This document shows, piece after piece, positions 45,635 through 54,397 of a DNA stretch of 64,000 nucleotides (the stretch's first letter is position 1; every line of letters begins with the position of its first letter). Both the position numbers and the translations under genes were made by a program. A model generated the notes under the pieces. That model was not told the DNA's origin and ran no database searches. It saw only the letters and a program-made list of their open reading frames with translations. Source of the DNA: Filibacter tadaridae (GTDB lineage: Bacteria > Bacillota > Bacilli > Bacillales_A > Planococcaceae); contig NZ_UXAV01000041.1 in the NCBI RefSeq assembly GCF_900609045.1, positions 62,001 to 126,000 of the forward strand. Direction: 5' to 3'.

Positions 45635-46981
45635 TTAAACAACTAAACTTAATAATAAAATAAAGCCTAATCCAGCTATTGAAATAATCGATTCAAGCAA
45701 TGTCCATGTTGCAAATGTCTCTTTCAATGTCAAACCAAAAAACTCTTTAAACATCCAGAAACCAGCATCATTCACATGTGAAGCGATCAAACTTCCTGCC
45801 CCAGTTGCCAATACGACCAAAGCTAAATTCACATCGGATGTGCCCAACATCGGTATAACCAATCCAGCCGTTGTTAAAGCCGCAACAGTTGCCGACCCCA
45901 AAGCAATCCTTAATATAGCCGCGATTATCCATGCAAGTAAGATAGGTGATAAGGAAGTTTCACTAAATAATTCCGCTACGTAGCCACCAACACCACCATC
46001 AATGAGCACTTGTTTAAACGCCCCACCGCCCCCGATGATTAAGAGTAGCATCCCAATATTTGCGATTGCGATCGAACAAGAATTCATCACTGTTTTCATC
46101 GGAATATTTCTAGCTAATCCCATTGTAAAGATTGCGAGCAATAAAGATAAAACCATTGCTGTAGATGCATTTCCTACGAAACGAACAATTTCGAATGCCT
46201 GATTATCCGCAATGTCAGCTGTCTTCTGGACCATTGAAATAATTGTGGCGATAGACATTAAAATAACAGGAAACATTGCCGTAAAAACACTGATTCCAAA
46301 ACCGGGTGTATCTTCAATTTTAAACGTTTTTTGTTCACCCAAAGAAGCAATATCCCCTGTCCGATTGAACGAATCAGGTACAAGTCTTTTGGCAAGCTTT
46401 GTAAATAAAGGACCCGCTATAATGACGGTTGGAATTGCGATGATAAAACCATAAAGCAAAACTTCACCAATATTAGCACCATATTCTCCAGCGATTACAG
46501 TCGGTCCTGGATGCGGTGGTAAGAATCCATGAGTCACTGATAAAGCAGCAGCCATAGGAATCCCTAAATATAAAATAGAAACCTTTAATTGTTTTGAAAT
46601 AGTAAATACGATTGGAATTAATAACACCAGTCCTACTTCAAAGAACAAGGCGATGCCGATAATGAATGACGCAACTACAACGGCCCATTGAATATTTCTT
46701 TCCCCGAATTTATCAATCAAGGTTATCGAAATACGTTGCGCACCTCCCGCATCCGCGATTAACCTACCCAACATTGCACCAAGACCGAAGATCAATGCCA
46801 AATGGCCAAGTGTTCCACCCAATCCGGCTTCAATTGAGGAGACAATACTATCCAGTGGCATACCCAAGGCTAAAGCGACACCGAAGGAGACAATGATTAA
46901 AGAGACAAACGTGTTTAATTTGAATCCCATGATTAAAATAAGTAATGCTACAATCCCTACTGATACAATGATTAACGGCAT
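45635..46981 (-). CDS. gntP: Gluconate permease
   Basis: 448 aa, the same length as B. subtilis GntP. Twelve or so membrane helices of the GntP family, with LGHLALIFGLGAMLGRLIADAGGAQRIS near residue 60, LGIPMAAALSVTHGFLPPHPGPT near 145, and HVNDAGFWMFKEFFGLT near the C-terminus. Imports gluconate by proton symport. Third in gntRKPZ, 22 bases after gntK. Confidence 0.95.
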   Translation of the reverse strand: MPLIIVSVGIVALLILIMGFKLNTFVSLIIVSFGVALALGMPLDSIVSSIEAGLGGTLGHLALIFGLGAMLGRLIADAGGAQRISITLIDKFGERNIQWAVVVASFIIGIALFFEVGLVLLIPIVFTISKQLKVSILYLGIPMAAALSVTHGFLPPHPGPTVIAGEYGANIGEVLLYGFIIAIPTVIIAGPLFTKLAKRLVPDSFNRTGDIASLGEQKTFKIEDTPGFGISVFTAMFPVILMSIATIISMVQKTADIADNQAFEIVRFVGNASTAMVLSLLLAIFTMGLARNIPMKTVMNSCSIAIANIGMLLLIIGGGGAFKQVLIDGGVGGYVAELFSETSLSPILLAWIIAAILRIALGSATVAALTTAGLVIPMLGTSDVNLALVVLATGAGSLIASHVNDAGFWMFKEFFGLTLKETFATWTLLESIISIAGLGFILLLSLVV

Positions 46982-47003
46982 AATAATCTCCCTCTGTGGT
47001 TCC

Positions 47004-48551
47004 TTATTTAGTTGAAATTAAGCTTCTCTGATAACTTGCGATACTCGCATACTCGTTTTCCAGTACTCTGGATAAATTAATGAATATTGGTAATAGCTTT
47101 TTGTATTCATCCACATCGGCTTCAATCGGTGTATGCTTATGCGTATTACCGACCATTTCAGACACGACATCAAATGATTCGACCTTTCCCGTGGCATAGA
47201 GTCCCAAAATACAAGCACCCAAACACGAACTTTCATAGCTTTCGGGAACAATCACTTCCAGATCAAATATATCGGCCATCATTTGACGCCATACGCTTGA
47301 TCTTGCAAATCCACCAGTCGCTTGAATTCGAGTAACGGGTTGATCCATAACTTCTAGTAATGCTAAAAAAACTGTGTACAGATTATAAATCACGCCTTCA
47401 AGAGCTGCGCGAATCATATGTTCCTTCTTATGCGACACTGTTAAGCCAAAGAATGAGCCCCGCACGTCAGGATTCCACAAAGGTGCACGTTCACCCGCTA
47501 GGTACGGATGGAATAACAAACCATCCGAGCCAGCTCTTACACGTTCGGCAATCTTCGTTAACACTTCATACGGATCAATACCTAACCTTTTCGCTGTCTC
47601 TACCTCTGATGATGCAAATTCATCTCTAACCCAGCGAAGTACGATACCGCCATTGTTTACAGGCCCGCCAATGACCCAATGGTTTTCGGTTAATGCATAA
47701 CAGAATATCCGTCCCTTTTCGTCTGTTTGAGGACGGTCAATGACGGTCCGTATCGCACCACTAGTACCAATCGTTACCGCGACTTCACCCTTACCGATCG
47801 CATTGACACCTATATTAGAAAGCACGCCATCACTTGCGCCAATGACAAATTTAGTCCGCGGATTAATTCCAATTTTTCTTGCTAATTTTGAGTCACAATT
47901 CGTAAAAACCGTTGTTGTCGGTACAAGTTCAGACAACTGCTCTGAAGTGACACCAGCAATTTCCAACGCTTCTTCATCCCAATTCAGCTTCTCGAGATTC
48001 ATCATCCCCATCGCTGAGGCCAACGAATGATCCACGACGTACCGATCAAAAAACTTTTTAAAAATATATTCTTTAATGCCTATATATTTTTTCGCTTTGG
48101 CTGCTAGCTCAGGACAATCATGCACAATCCAAGCAATTTTGCTTAATGGAGACATAGGGTGAATCGGTGTACCAGTTCGTTTATATACCTCATGACCATT
48201 TAACTCTTCTTTTATTTTACGTGTCCAAGCTTCACTTCGATTATCTGCCCACGTGATACACTGCGTTAGGGGCTGATCGTCTTCATCCATCGCAATAACA
48301 CTGTGCATCGCACTGCTAAATGATATGAACAACAGACGGTCCGGAGAAATACCGGAATTCCCCATTACATTCGAAATTACTTGCATCACAGCTTGAGATA
48401 TTTCTTCTGGGTTCTGTTCAGCTGTCGACATATCCGGCGTAAAAAGAGGATAACCGATATTCTCTTGCTGAATGATTTTACCTTCTTCAGTAAATAAAAC
48501 AGCTTTCGTACTTGTCGTGCCTATATCTACGCCTAACATATAATTCGTCAA
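47004..48551 (-). CDS. gntK: Gluconokinase (FGGY family)
   Basis: 515 aa (B. subtilis 513). Phosphorylates gluconate to 6-phosphogluconate with ATP. N-terminal phosphate-binding MLGVDIGTTSTKAVLF, SFSSAMHSV, WADNRSEAW, VTIGTSGAIRT and FHPYLAGERAPLWNP are FGGY kinase motifs. IQATGGFARSSVWRQMMADIF completes the set near the C-terminus. Starts 2 bases after the gntR stop, so coupled. The final residues extend slightly past the B. subtilis pattern. Confidence 0.95.
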   Translation of the reverse strand: MTNYMLGVDIGTTSTKAVLFTEEGKIIQQENIGYPLFTPDMSTAEQNPEEISQAVMQVISNVMGNSGISPDRLLFISFSSAMHSVIAMDEDDQPLTQCITWADNRSEAWTRKIKEELNGHEVYKRTGTPIHPMSPLSKIAWIVHDCPELAAKAKKYIGIKEYIFKKFFDRYVVDHSLASAMGMMNLEKLNWDEEALEIAGVTSEQLSELVPTTTVFTNCDSKLARKIGINPRTKFVIGASDGVLSNIGVNAIGKGEVAVTIGTSGAIRTVIDRPQTDEKGRIFCYALTENHWVIGGPVNNGGIVLRWVRDEFASSEVETAKRLGIDPYEVLTKIAERVRAGSDGLLFHPYLAGERAPLWNPDVRGSFFGLTVSHKKEHMIRAALEGVIYNLYTVFLALLEVMDQPVTRIQATGGFARSSVWRQMMADIFDLEVIVPESYESSCLGACILGLYATGKVESFDVVSEMVGNTHKHTPIEADVDEYKKLLPIFINLSRVLENEYASIASYQRSLISTK

Positions 48552-48553
48552 AT

Positions 48554-49276
48554 TTATCGCTCCCTTCCTTCAGTGAGCATTTGCTGCGACATCCAAAGGT
48601 CTCCCACTTCACCTTGCACATTATCGAAATTCTGATGCAAAGCTTGAATCATTATTGCTCTATCTTTTGTTTTAATCGCTTTAATATAAACCTCATGATT
48701 TTTCAGTATTCGTGTGAAATCATCGTACTTTTCTTCTAAGCGCATTCTCATTGATAAAAGAATTAAACTTTCCATAACAGGTTTCGTATTATTCCAAATC
48801 AGCATGATGTAAGAATGATTGATCGAACGAATAATCGTTTCATGAAATAATACATCTTGATAGGAGAACTCATCTGCATCTTTGTATTTAATAGCAACTT
48901 CCATCATTTCAAGTATCTTACTTAACTCTCTTACTAATTCACTTGTGTCTATTTTCACGATCCGTTCATACACGAACGTTTCGATTAGCAAACGCACATC
49001 ATATATTTCCTTTATATCCTGTTCAGTTAAACCGACTACAACCGCGCCCATTCTTTCTAGTCGGATAATATTTTCAGATGCCAGTATTTTCAATGCTTCA
49101 CGAATAGGTGAGCGACTAACTTCAAATTCTGATGCTAATTTATTTTCCGATAAAATAGTGCCCTTTGTAATCATGCCCGAAATAATCCGCGTTCTAACCT
49201 CGCATGCTAAACGCACACCAGTAGAAGCGCCCGCACCCCATTTTGGAGGGTATATAAACTCTTTGGTTTTGCTCAT
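48554..49276 (-). CDS. gntR: GntR, gluconate-responsive repressor
   Basis: 240 aa from ATG 49276 (AAGGGATGTT upstream), close to B. subtilis GntR (243 aa); an earlier in-frame start at 49339 would overlap the operator. The winged helix-turn-helix ENKLASEFEVSRSPIREALKILASENIIRLERMGAVVVG lies at residues 45-85. It is followed by the FadR-type helical effector domain with DVLFHETIIRSINHSYI. Gluconate releases it from its operator, which is present at 49305-49322. Confidence 0.95.
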   Translation of the reverse strand: MSKTKEFIYPPKWGAGASTGVRLACEVRTRIISGMITKGTILSENKLASEFEVSRSPIREALKILASENIIRLERMGAVVVGLTEQDIKEIYDVRLLIETFVYERIVKIDTSELVRELSKILEMMEVAIKYKDADEFSYQDVLFHETIIRSINHSYIMLIWNNTKPVMESLILLSMRMRLEEKYDDFTRILKNHEVYIKAIKTKDRAIMIQALHQNFDNVQGEVGDLWMSQQMLTEGRER

Positions 49277-49304
49277 AACATCCCTTCTTCCTTTGAATGT
49301 CGAT

Positions 49305-49322
49305 ATACTTGTATACAAGTAT
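49305..49322 (-). promoter_or_regulatory. GntR operator
   Basis: ATACTTGTATACAAGTAT is a perfect 18-bp palindrome. To my knowledge it is identical to the B. subtilis gnt operator. It lies 29 bases before the gntR start, over the expected promoter. Confidence 0.9.
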
Positions 49323-49343
49323 AATAGTGCAATTATCACGAAA

Positions 49344-49357
49344 TGTAAACGCTTTTA
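49344..49357 (-). promoter_or_regulatory. cre (CcpA) site upstream of gntR
   Basis: TGTAAACGCTTTTA agrees with the cre consensus except for one position. It lies about 22 bases upstream of the GntR operator. gnt is catabolite repressed in B. subtilis. Confidence 0.6.
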
Positions 49358-49473
49358 TGATGGAATAATAACGTTAACGGATGATTAGTTTTAGACCAAA
49401 AAACGACAACCCCTATTACGGAGTTGTCGCTTTTTGTTGTAGGGATAATTGTTTGCGTGCCAGTGTAGCTACT

Positions 49474-50322
49474 TTATTTCAACCAAGCCACTATATCTGC
49501 CTTCACATCATTGCCATTCCAAAAAGCCAGCGCCTCTGCCTCCCCTATCCTTTCAACGAGATGCCCGACGTAATCCATCCCCAGTAAATAGCCTAATCGG
49601 TTAGAACCGAAATAGCTGCCGCCGGATAAGCGGAACCACTCCTTTTCCTTGACCATGTCCCATCCCGATAACACATCTTCCAGAAAGCGTTTTTTCACTT
49701 CAAGTTTATTCTCTTCATAACACTTCACCCACAAATCCCCGTCGTCATCGTACGTGAAATACACTGACTTATTTAGACCGGGAACGATTTTTTGTGATAA
49801 ATACGTCGCTGCCCCCTCCGTATAAAGTGTTGTAAGACCGTGCATCCAATCGACTGACCTCCAGTCCATCCCCTGCTTAGCAGCGAATGAAAAATGAGTG
49901 ACATGGCCAATTTCATGTGCAACAATCACCTTTAAATGATTGGATACAGGAGACAATTTTTCAACCGCAAAGTAAATATCTCCCTTAATTTCCCTTGTGA
50001 CAAATGCATTCGAACCAAACGTGCCAACAAGGATATTATAGTTAATAGCAAGATCATTATTGAAGACGTTCATATAGACTCCATCAATCTCTTCGATAAT
50101 TTCGGGTAGCTTCCCCGACATGGTACGTATATCTTCGATTTTACTAGGGTATTTATCAATTGCTGCCTGAAGACGTTCTTCAGTTTTCGGACAGTGGTTC
50201 GGAAAATACTGGTCAAATATCTCTGGATGCCTGTTAATATAAGTCTGTAAATCGGGTAATTCAAATTCCTTCTTAGATTCGTACAGCTCCAGAAAGTCTG
50301 GAATGCAATTTTTAATCCGCAA
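49474..50322 (-). CDS. Putative gluzincin-type metallopeptidase
   Basis: 282 aa. VIVAHEIGHVTHFSF carries HExxH near residue 136, and the downstream TLYTEGAATYLSQ supplies a plausible third zinc ligand Glu. This arrangement occurs in DUF2268-like and other gluzincin peptidases. No signal peptide, so probably cytosolic. The rest is helical with no further motif. The family name is uncertain; the zinc site is the only firm evidence for peptidase activity. Confidence 0.65.
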   Translation of the reverse strand: MRIKNCIPDFLELYESKKEFELPDLQTYINRHPEIFDQYFPNHCPKTEERLQAAIDKYPSKIEDIRTMSGKLPEIIEEIDGVYMNVFNNDLAINYNILVGTFGSNAFVTREIKGDIYFAVEKLSPVSNHLKVIVAHEIGHVTHFSFAAKQGMDWRSVDWMHGLTTLYTEGAATYLSQKIVPGLNKSVYFTYDDDGDLWVKCYEENKLEVKKRFLEDVLSGWDMVKEKEWFRLSGGSYFGSNRLGYLLGMDYVGHLVERIGEAEALAFWNGNDVKADIVAWLK

Positions 50323-50658
50323 GTGAATTCCTCCCTTTTTTCAGTCTACCACCGGCTTCGTAATAGTTGAAAATAAAAATTGAAATTTCCGTAAATACTT
50401 ATCGGCATGGTAGAATAAGCCAGAAAATTGTTATACCTGGTGTTGTATCCTGTGTCACTCATACAAACATGAAAGTTTAAACAATCAAGACAGTTGAAAA
50501 AAACGCGAAAGTTTGAGTGACTGTCACCGCAGATTTGATAAATATATCGCAGAGAAGCGTCAACAATATTCGTGTTTGTGCTTTCCCTTTTATATCCTTG
50601 TTAGTATAAATGGAAACATCATAAAGCAAGTAGTAAAGTTTTGACACCTAAACCATCG
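50323..50658. other. Intergenic region with a palindromic repeat
   Basis: No gene seen. It contains element C copy 1 at 50452-50528 and the promoter region of the peptidase-like gene. Confidence 0.4.
50452..50528. repeat. Palindromic element C, copy 1 (long form)
   Basis: Left arm GTGTCACTCATACAAACATG and right arm GTTTGAGTGACTGTCACC flank about 35 extra bases. Copies 2 (51103-51142) and 3 (53494-53530) share both arms without the insert. Confidence 0.65.
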
Positions 50659-51072
50659 TTAATCATTAGGGTAGCCACAAAGTTCTACTAAAGTTCCCGC
50701 AGTTGATGCAGGATTAATATAAATAAGCCTTCTCCCACGTGTGTTAGTACGTAGTGTGTCCTCTAGAAAACGAATCCCTTTTTCTTTCGCCTCGAGTATT
50801 GCTTTGTCCAAATCTTCAACTCGATATGCAATATGATGCACCCCTTTTCCCCGTTGCTTTATAAACCGGGCAATTGGAGAGTTCTTGTTGGTTGGTTCCA
50901 GTAATTCAATTACTTTATCATTCGTTCTGACCACAGCAACATGCACTTCAACACCAGGTGCATCACTTGTATAACGATCCTCCAACAATCCATTTAGTAC
51001 ATTAAGATAGAACGGAAGCACATCATCGATACTTCTAACAGCAATTCCAACATGATCTAAAACATGGTCCAA
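50659..51072 (-). CDS. VOC-family protein, methylmalonyl-CoA epimerase-like
   Basis: 137 aa from a TTG at 51072, chosen because GGAGG lies seven bases upstream; earlier codons run into repeat C. Two beta-alpha-beta-beta-beta modules: LDHVGIAVRSIDDVLPFYLNVLNG and GVHHIAYRVEDLDKAILEAKEKGIRFL, with metal ligands His/Glu in LDHVGIA, VHHIAYR and GTLVELCG. The pattern is typical of methylmalonyl-CoA epimerases and glyoxalase-like enzymes. No mutase genes are nearby, so the substrate is open. Confidence 0.78.
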   Translation of the reverse strand: MDHVLDHVGIAVRSIDDVLPFYLNVLNGLLEDRYTSDAPGVEVHVAVVRTNDKVIELLEPTNKNSPIARFIKQRGKGVHHIAYRVEDLDKAILEAKEKGIRFLEDTLRTNTRGRRLIYINPASTAGTLVELCGYPND

Positions 51073-51102
51073 TTTAGTTCCTCCGTTCGGTATCCAGCGA
51101 AT

Positions 51103-51142
51103 TGTCACTCATACAAACATGAACGTTTGAGTGACTGTCACC
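51103..51142. repeat. Palindromic element C, copy 2 (short form)
   Basis: CACTCATACAAACATG followed by AACGTTTGAGTGACTGTCACC. CACTCA..AAAC pairs with GTTTGAGTG to give a compact hairpin. It lies just upstream of the VOC gene start. Confidence 0.7.
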
Positions 51143-51158
51143 ATGGACTTTTCTAAAT

Positions 51159-52136
51159 TTATTTCCCAACAGGGTCTATCGGTTCCTTCCCCGTTAAAAC
51201 AGCAACTAAATTCTCGGCCGCTCGCATCGCCATTGCCGCTTCCGTTCTCGCTGTAGCGGATCCGATGTGAGGGACAGTAACGACATTCGACATTTGAAGT
51301 AATGGGTTATCTTGATCCACAGGCTCTTTTTCAAATACATCCAATCCTGCTCCGTAGATCTCCCCATTTTGTAATGCATGAATAAGCGCTTGTTCATCTA
51401 CTGTCTGACCGCGAGATACATTTATGAAAATGGCTGATTTCTTCATCAATTTAAATTCTTCTTCGCCAATAATTTGGAACGTCTCAGGTGTAAGAGGGGT
51501 CATCAACACGATATAATCGGCACGTGTTAAAAGCGACGTCAAGTCGCAATACTCTGCACCATACTTGTCTTCAGCTTCCGGTTTTCTGTTCCGATTAAAA
51601 TAAAGGACATCCATATTAAATCCGAATTTCGCTCTTCTTGCAATCGCTTCTCCAATCCGCCCCATACCAATGATGCCTAGCGTGGTACCATGTACATCCA
51701 ATCCATAAGTCTCGTGATAATTTGTCGTTGGTTTCCAGCTTCCTTCTTTGACAAACTGATCTAATTCAGTGATGCGTCTAGCAGTGGATAAAATCAGTGC
51801 AAATGCTAAATCCGCAACCGTTTCATCCAACACATAAGGAGTATTGGTTCCAATTATATTTCGTTTATTCATAGCTTCTACATCAAAATTATTGTAACCA
51901 ACAGATACGTTACTAATGACTTTTAAAAGAGGGGCGTGATTCAGCAGCTCGTCATCAATCACTCCAACCATACTGCTACCCGCCGTATATAATCCTTCAA
52001 CATCGGTAATTTCCTTTAACAAAACATCTCTTGTAATCCGTCCATCGCCCTGCCATTCACGAATATCACAATAAGTTGCCATAAATTCTTTCACATGTTC
52101 AGGTACAGAATATGTTGAATACACTTTCGGTTTCAC
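51159..52136 (-). CDS. yvcT: 2-hydroxyacid dehydrogenase (glyoxylate/hydroxypyruvate reductase type)
   Basis: 325 aa, D-isomer-specific 2-hydroxyacid dehydrogenase. Rossmann motif TLGIIGMGRIGEAIARRA at about residue 150. Catalytic Arg lies in NVSVGYNNFDVEA/INVSRGQTVDE, Glu in AGLDVFEKEPV and His in VTVPHIGSATARTE. The pattern is close to B. subtilis YvcT and to D-glycerate dehydrogenases that reduce glyoxylate, hydroxypyruvate or 2-ketogluconate. The last substrate would suit the nearby gnt operon, but that link is inference. Monocistronic. Confidence 0.85.
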   Translation of the reverse strand: MKPKVYSTYSVPEHVKEFMATYCDIREWQGDGRITRDVLLKEITDVEGLYTAGSSMVGVIDDELLNHAPLLKVISNVSVGYNNFDVEAMNKRNIIGTNTPYVLDETVADLAFALILSTARRITELDQFVKEGSWKPTTNYHETYGLDVHGTTLGIIGMGRIGEAIARRAKFGFNMDVLYFNRNRKPEAEDKYGAEYCDLTSLLTRADYIVLMTPLTPETFQIIGEEEFKLMKKSAIFINVSRGQTVDEQALIHALQNGEIYGAGLDVFEKEPVDQDNPLLQMSNVVTVPHIGSATARTEAAMAMRAAENLVAVLTGKEPIDPVGK

Positions 52137-52206
52137 TTTTCATTCCCCCCTACTATTCAATAAAACCTGAATCCATCATTAACGGTGTCACCATGCGAAG
52201 CGAATT

Positions 52207-52917
52207 TTAACATCTTACATATTTGCGTTTGAAACCAAGTTTTCCTCTGTCTACTTCTTTTTGAATGCTTTCGTAAGCGTTTAGGATACTGCTTTTTTTC
52301 TTGTCTCGTTTGACTTCTACTGTACCTACTACACTTGCTGTTTTGACCGCCATTTCATGGAGCGGCAAATATGAAACGCCTACAGTGTGTAGAAAATTAT
52401 TCATAGCGGATTTCGTTCGTTCTGGAGAATCGTGAATCGTGTTTTTCATGGTTTCAAGCATGCTGGTAATCTTGCTCTCGGAAAATTCAACGTCGGAGCG
52501 ATTACCTAAAAGCCAACAGTAGCAACTCCAGCCCGCTGACATCCTCAGCTCTTCACCGCTTGCAATCCATTTATCAGCAACTTCTTGTGCAATATCTGAC
52601 TCTGATAAAGTTACGGCCACTACATAATCGGACAGCATATAAAAATAGGCCGAATCAATCCAACGATCAAAATCCGATTCAGTCATTGCTTTTGGGTCTG
52701 CAATAATGCCCGCAAAGTACATGGCATCGTAGTTCCTTGTCGCATAAAGCTCTTCAGCTAACTGTTGATTTAATTTCAGGTTCTTTGCGATTGGTTTCAT
52801 CGCACCTGTAGCCACGCCGAAAACAGGCTCATGCGCGCCATTGGATATGTATATTTTTTTAGTTCGTTCCTTGCCAAGGGCTTCAAGCTCCTGCATTACC
52901 ATTTCTACATTCATCAT
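52207..52917 (-). CDS. DNA alkylation repair (AlkD-like) HEAT-repeat protein
   Basis: 236 aa. N-terminal VMQELEALGKERTKKIYISNGAHEPVFGVATGAMKPIAK is typical of the AlkD family, followed by repeated helix pairs (HEAT-like): YATRNYDAMYFAGIIADP, DRWIDSAYFYMLSDYVV, ADKWIASGEELRMSAGW. AlkD glycosylases remove alkylated bases, but many paralogs have no shown activity. GAGGAAG SD at 52917. Confidence 0.8.
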   Translation of the reverse strand: MMNVEMVMQELEALGKERTKKIYISNGAHEPVFGVATGAMKPIAKNLKLNQQLAEELYATRNYDAMYFAGIIADPKAMTESDFDRWIDSAYFYMLSDYVVAVTLSESDIAQEVADKWIASGEELRMSAGWSCYCWLLGNRSDVEFSESKITSMLETMKNTIHDSPERTKSAMNNFLHTVGVSYLPLHEMAVKTASVVGTVEVKRDKKKSSILNAYESIQKEVDRGKLGFKRKYVRC

Positions 52918-53210
52918 TTAGCACTTCCTCTTTTCGGAGTATTCCTTCTACTATTTTGCCCATTGAATTCACAGTGCCACAGTCACTTATACAAACTGAT
53001 GGCAATACGATACCCATTCGCAATTTCGAAACGAACATACGAGTCTGCCTATGTATACGTTCCACTTCGCTAAAAGTTCCACTCAATTGAAGGTATCGGG
53101 GAAATTAAATACGGATAGTAGAACGAAATTAATGGCTGGCGCTTTCTATTAATTGAAAAGTAGAACTTCTTGAGTTATATTTATACTACACTATCAAAGG
53201 GGATGAGCAT

Positions 53211-53435
53211 ATGGCAGATTGGCTTACTAGCTTACAAACGGACACTCCTCAACAAGGATTTGAACTTGCTTTAATGCTAGCAAGGAAAGGGGTTGCCTAC
53301 ACACAAACCTCTGCAGAAGTACGGGAAAAATTACGTTCTGACTACGCGGAAAATGCCGATAGTCTCACGATGGCATCACATGTTGTTGCAACACATTTTC
53401 AAACCGTCGCAGCTGCGAATAATTATTGGAAGTAA
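53211..53435 (+). CDS. Small conserved protein, paralog of 54398-54646
   Basis: 74 aa, soluble and helical: TPQQGFELALMLARKGVAYTQTSAEVREKLRSDYAENADSL, then a conserved end ASHVVATHFQTVAAANNYWK. The C-terminal block HFQTVAAANNYW is identical in the second copy about 1.2 kb downstream. SD AAAGGGGATG precedes the ATG. I do not recognise the family. No cysteine, signal peptide or catalytic motif. Confidence 0.65.
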   Translation: MADWLTSLQTDTPQQGFELALMLARKGVAYTQTSAEVREKLRSDYAENADSLTMASHVVATHFQTVAAANNYWK

Positions 53436-53493
53436 GTGAAAAAACAGCATAGGTATCTAATATTAGTTTAATCATATACAATACGGTTCTAGC

Positions 53494-53530
53494 CACTCAT
53501 ACAAACATGAACGTTTGAGCAATTACCACC
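53494..53530. repeat. Palindromic element C, copy 3
   Basis: CACTCATACAAACATGAACG followed by TTTGAGCAATTACCACC. The left arm is identical to copy 2, the right end has drifted. Confidence 0.65.
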
Positions 53531-53578
53531 CTATTACTCTGTAAAAAATAGCGCCAATTTCTCTTTTACTAGAAATCG

Positions 53579-53676
53579 GCACTTCGTTTTTCCCGCATTA
53601 ACGGGCAGTAAGACCCCCAACTTCAAGTCCTTGAGAAAACAAGAAGAATAAGTGGGGGATCAACTGCCCGAAGTGC
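53579..53676 (+). other. Nested hairpin element 1 (possible structured RNA or mobile-element end)
   Basis: Three nested stems enclose an AG-rich loop: GCACTTCG/CGAAGTGC (53579-53586 with 53669-53676), GGGCAGT/ACTGCCC, and CCCCCA/TGGGGG. No ORF lies inside. The GTGGGGGAT block recurs in element 2, so the two are related in part. Confidence 0.5.
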
Positions 53677-53725
53677 TTGCGGAATAAAATGCGATTCCGC
53701 TTTAAAGCCCGAATGGCTCAACTAA

Positions 53726-53819
53726 CAATCAGTGGGGGATGAGGCAGACTAAATGCGCGACGTCCTGTCGCAACGTCTGCACTAGCACGTCCTGTGCGTC
53801 GAAAAACCCCCACTGATTG
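53726..53819 (+). other. Nested hairpin element 2 with twin GUCCU loops
   Basis: A perfect 13-bp outer stem CAATCAGTGGGGG (53726-53738) / CCCCCACTGATTG (53807-53819) encloses GCAGAC/GTCTGC. Inside are two hairpins with the same GTCCT pentaloop: GCGAC-GTCCT-GTCGC (53757-53771) and GCAC-GTCCT-GTGC (53785-53797). The branched form suggests an RNA fold rather than a terminator, and there is no T run after it on the + strand. Confidence 0.55.
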
Positions 53820-53836
53820 AAGTTTCGCTTTATTTG

Positions 53837-54052
53837 CTATTCGCCGCGTGATGTTTTTGGCGGTTGGCACACGTCACATTTACGTTGGTTATTATTGTTA
53901 AACTTTGTAAGTGTTTTTTCAAAGTTACTACCACATGCACATTTAAATAGTAGCTTTTGAGAAAAACCATGATATTCCGTCGTTAACAACTTACTATCCG
54001 AATTGTTCTCAACAAATATTTTAATTTTATCGATTGTCCATCGTTTGCTCAT
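53837..54052 (-). CDS. Small zinc-ribbon protein
   Basis: 71 aa from ATG 54052, nine bases after GGAGG. The product starts MSKRWTIDKIKIFVENN, then TEYHGFSQKLLFKCACGSNFEKTLTKFNNNNQRKCDVCQPP. CxCG and CxxC pairs make a zinc ribbon of the type found at the N-terminus of some phage-like endonucleases. The catalytic part is absent, so it may be a stand-alone nucleic-acid-binding module or a remnant. It lies between two paralogous small genes and beside the hairpin elements. Confidence 0.55.
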   Translation of the reverse strand: MSKRWTIDKIKIFVENNSDSKLLTTEYHGFSQKLLFKCACGSNFEKTLTKFNNNNQRKCDVCQPPKTSRGE

Positions 54053-54397
54053 TCTCTTATACCTCCATATTTTATCGATAGGCGGAGGCTTTTTTCGGCA
54101 TCCGTTCAATTATGAATAATTATCCTAATCCCCTCATTATAACATGTGCGAGCACACAATTAAACAGAGGGAAGGAATCTTATTCAACTGACCTGTTCCG
54201 CTGTAGAATAAGTACCTAGGTCGTACTCAAGAACCAAACGGACGCTACATCATTACCCTTTGATGTAGCTGATGAAGTTCACTGATGGGACAGCTATCAA
54301 ACTCTTAATGCATTCATTACAAAATGGAAAACAGACACCCGCCGGTTTGCATACGCATATGTATAGTAGTATAAAATATGCAAAGGAAGTGGACTAC
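54053..54397. other. Intergenic region with two small hairpins
   Basis: No convincing gene. Contains CTTATTC..GAATAAG near 54179-54212 and GCTACATCA..TGATGTAGC near 54243-54270. Neither has a terminator T run. Confidence 0.35.

Noticed and set aside
54272..54397. Extended N-terminus for the 82-aa paralog
   Set aside because: The extra 42 residues have no counterpart in the first paralog and no ribosome site.
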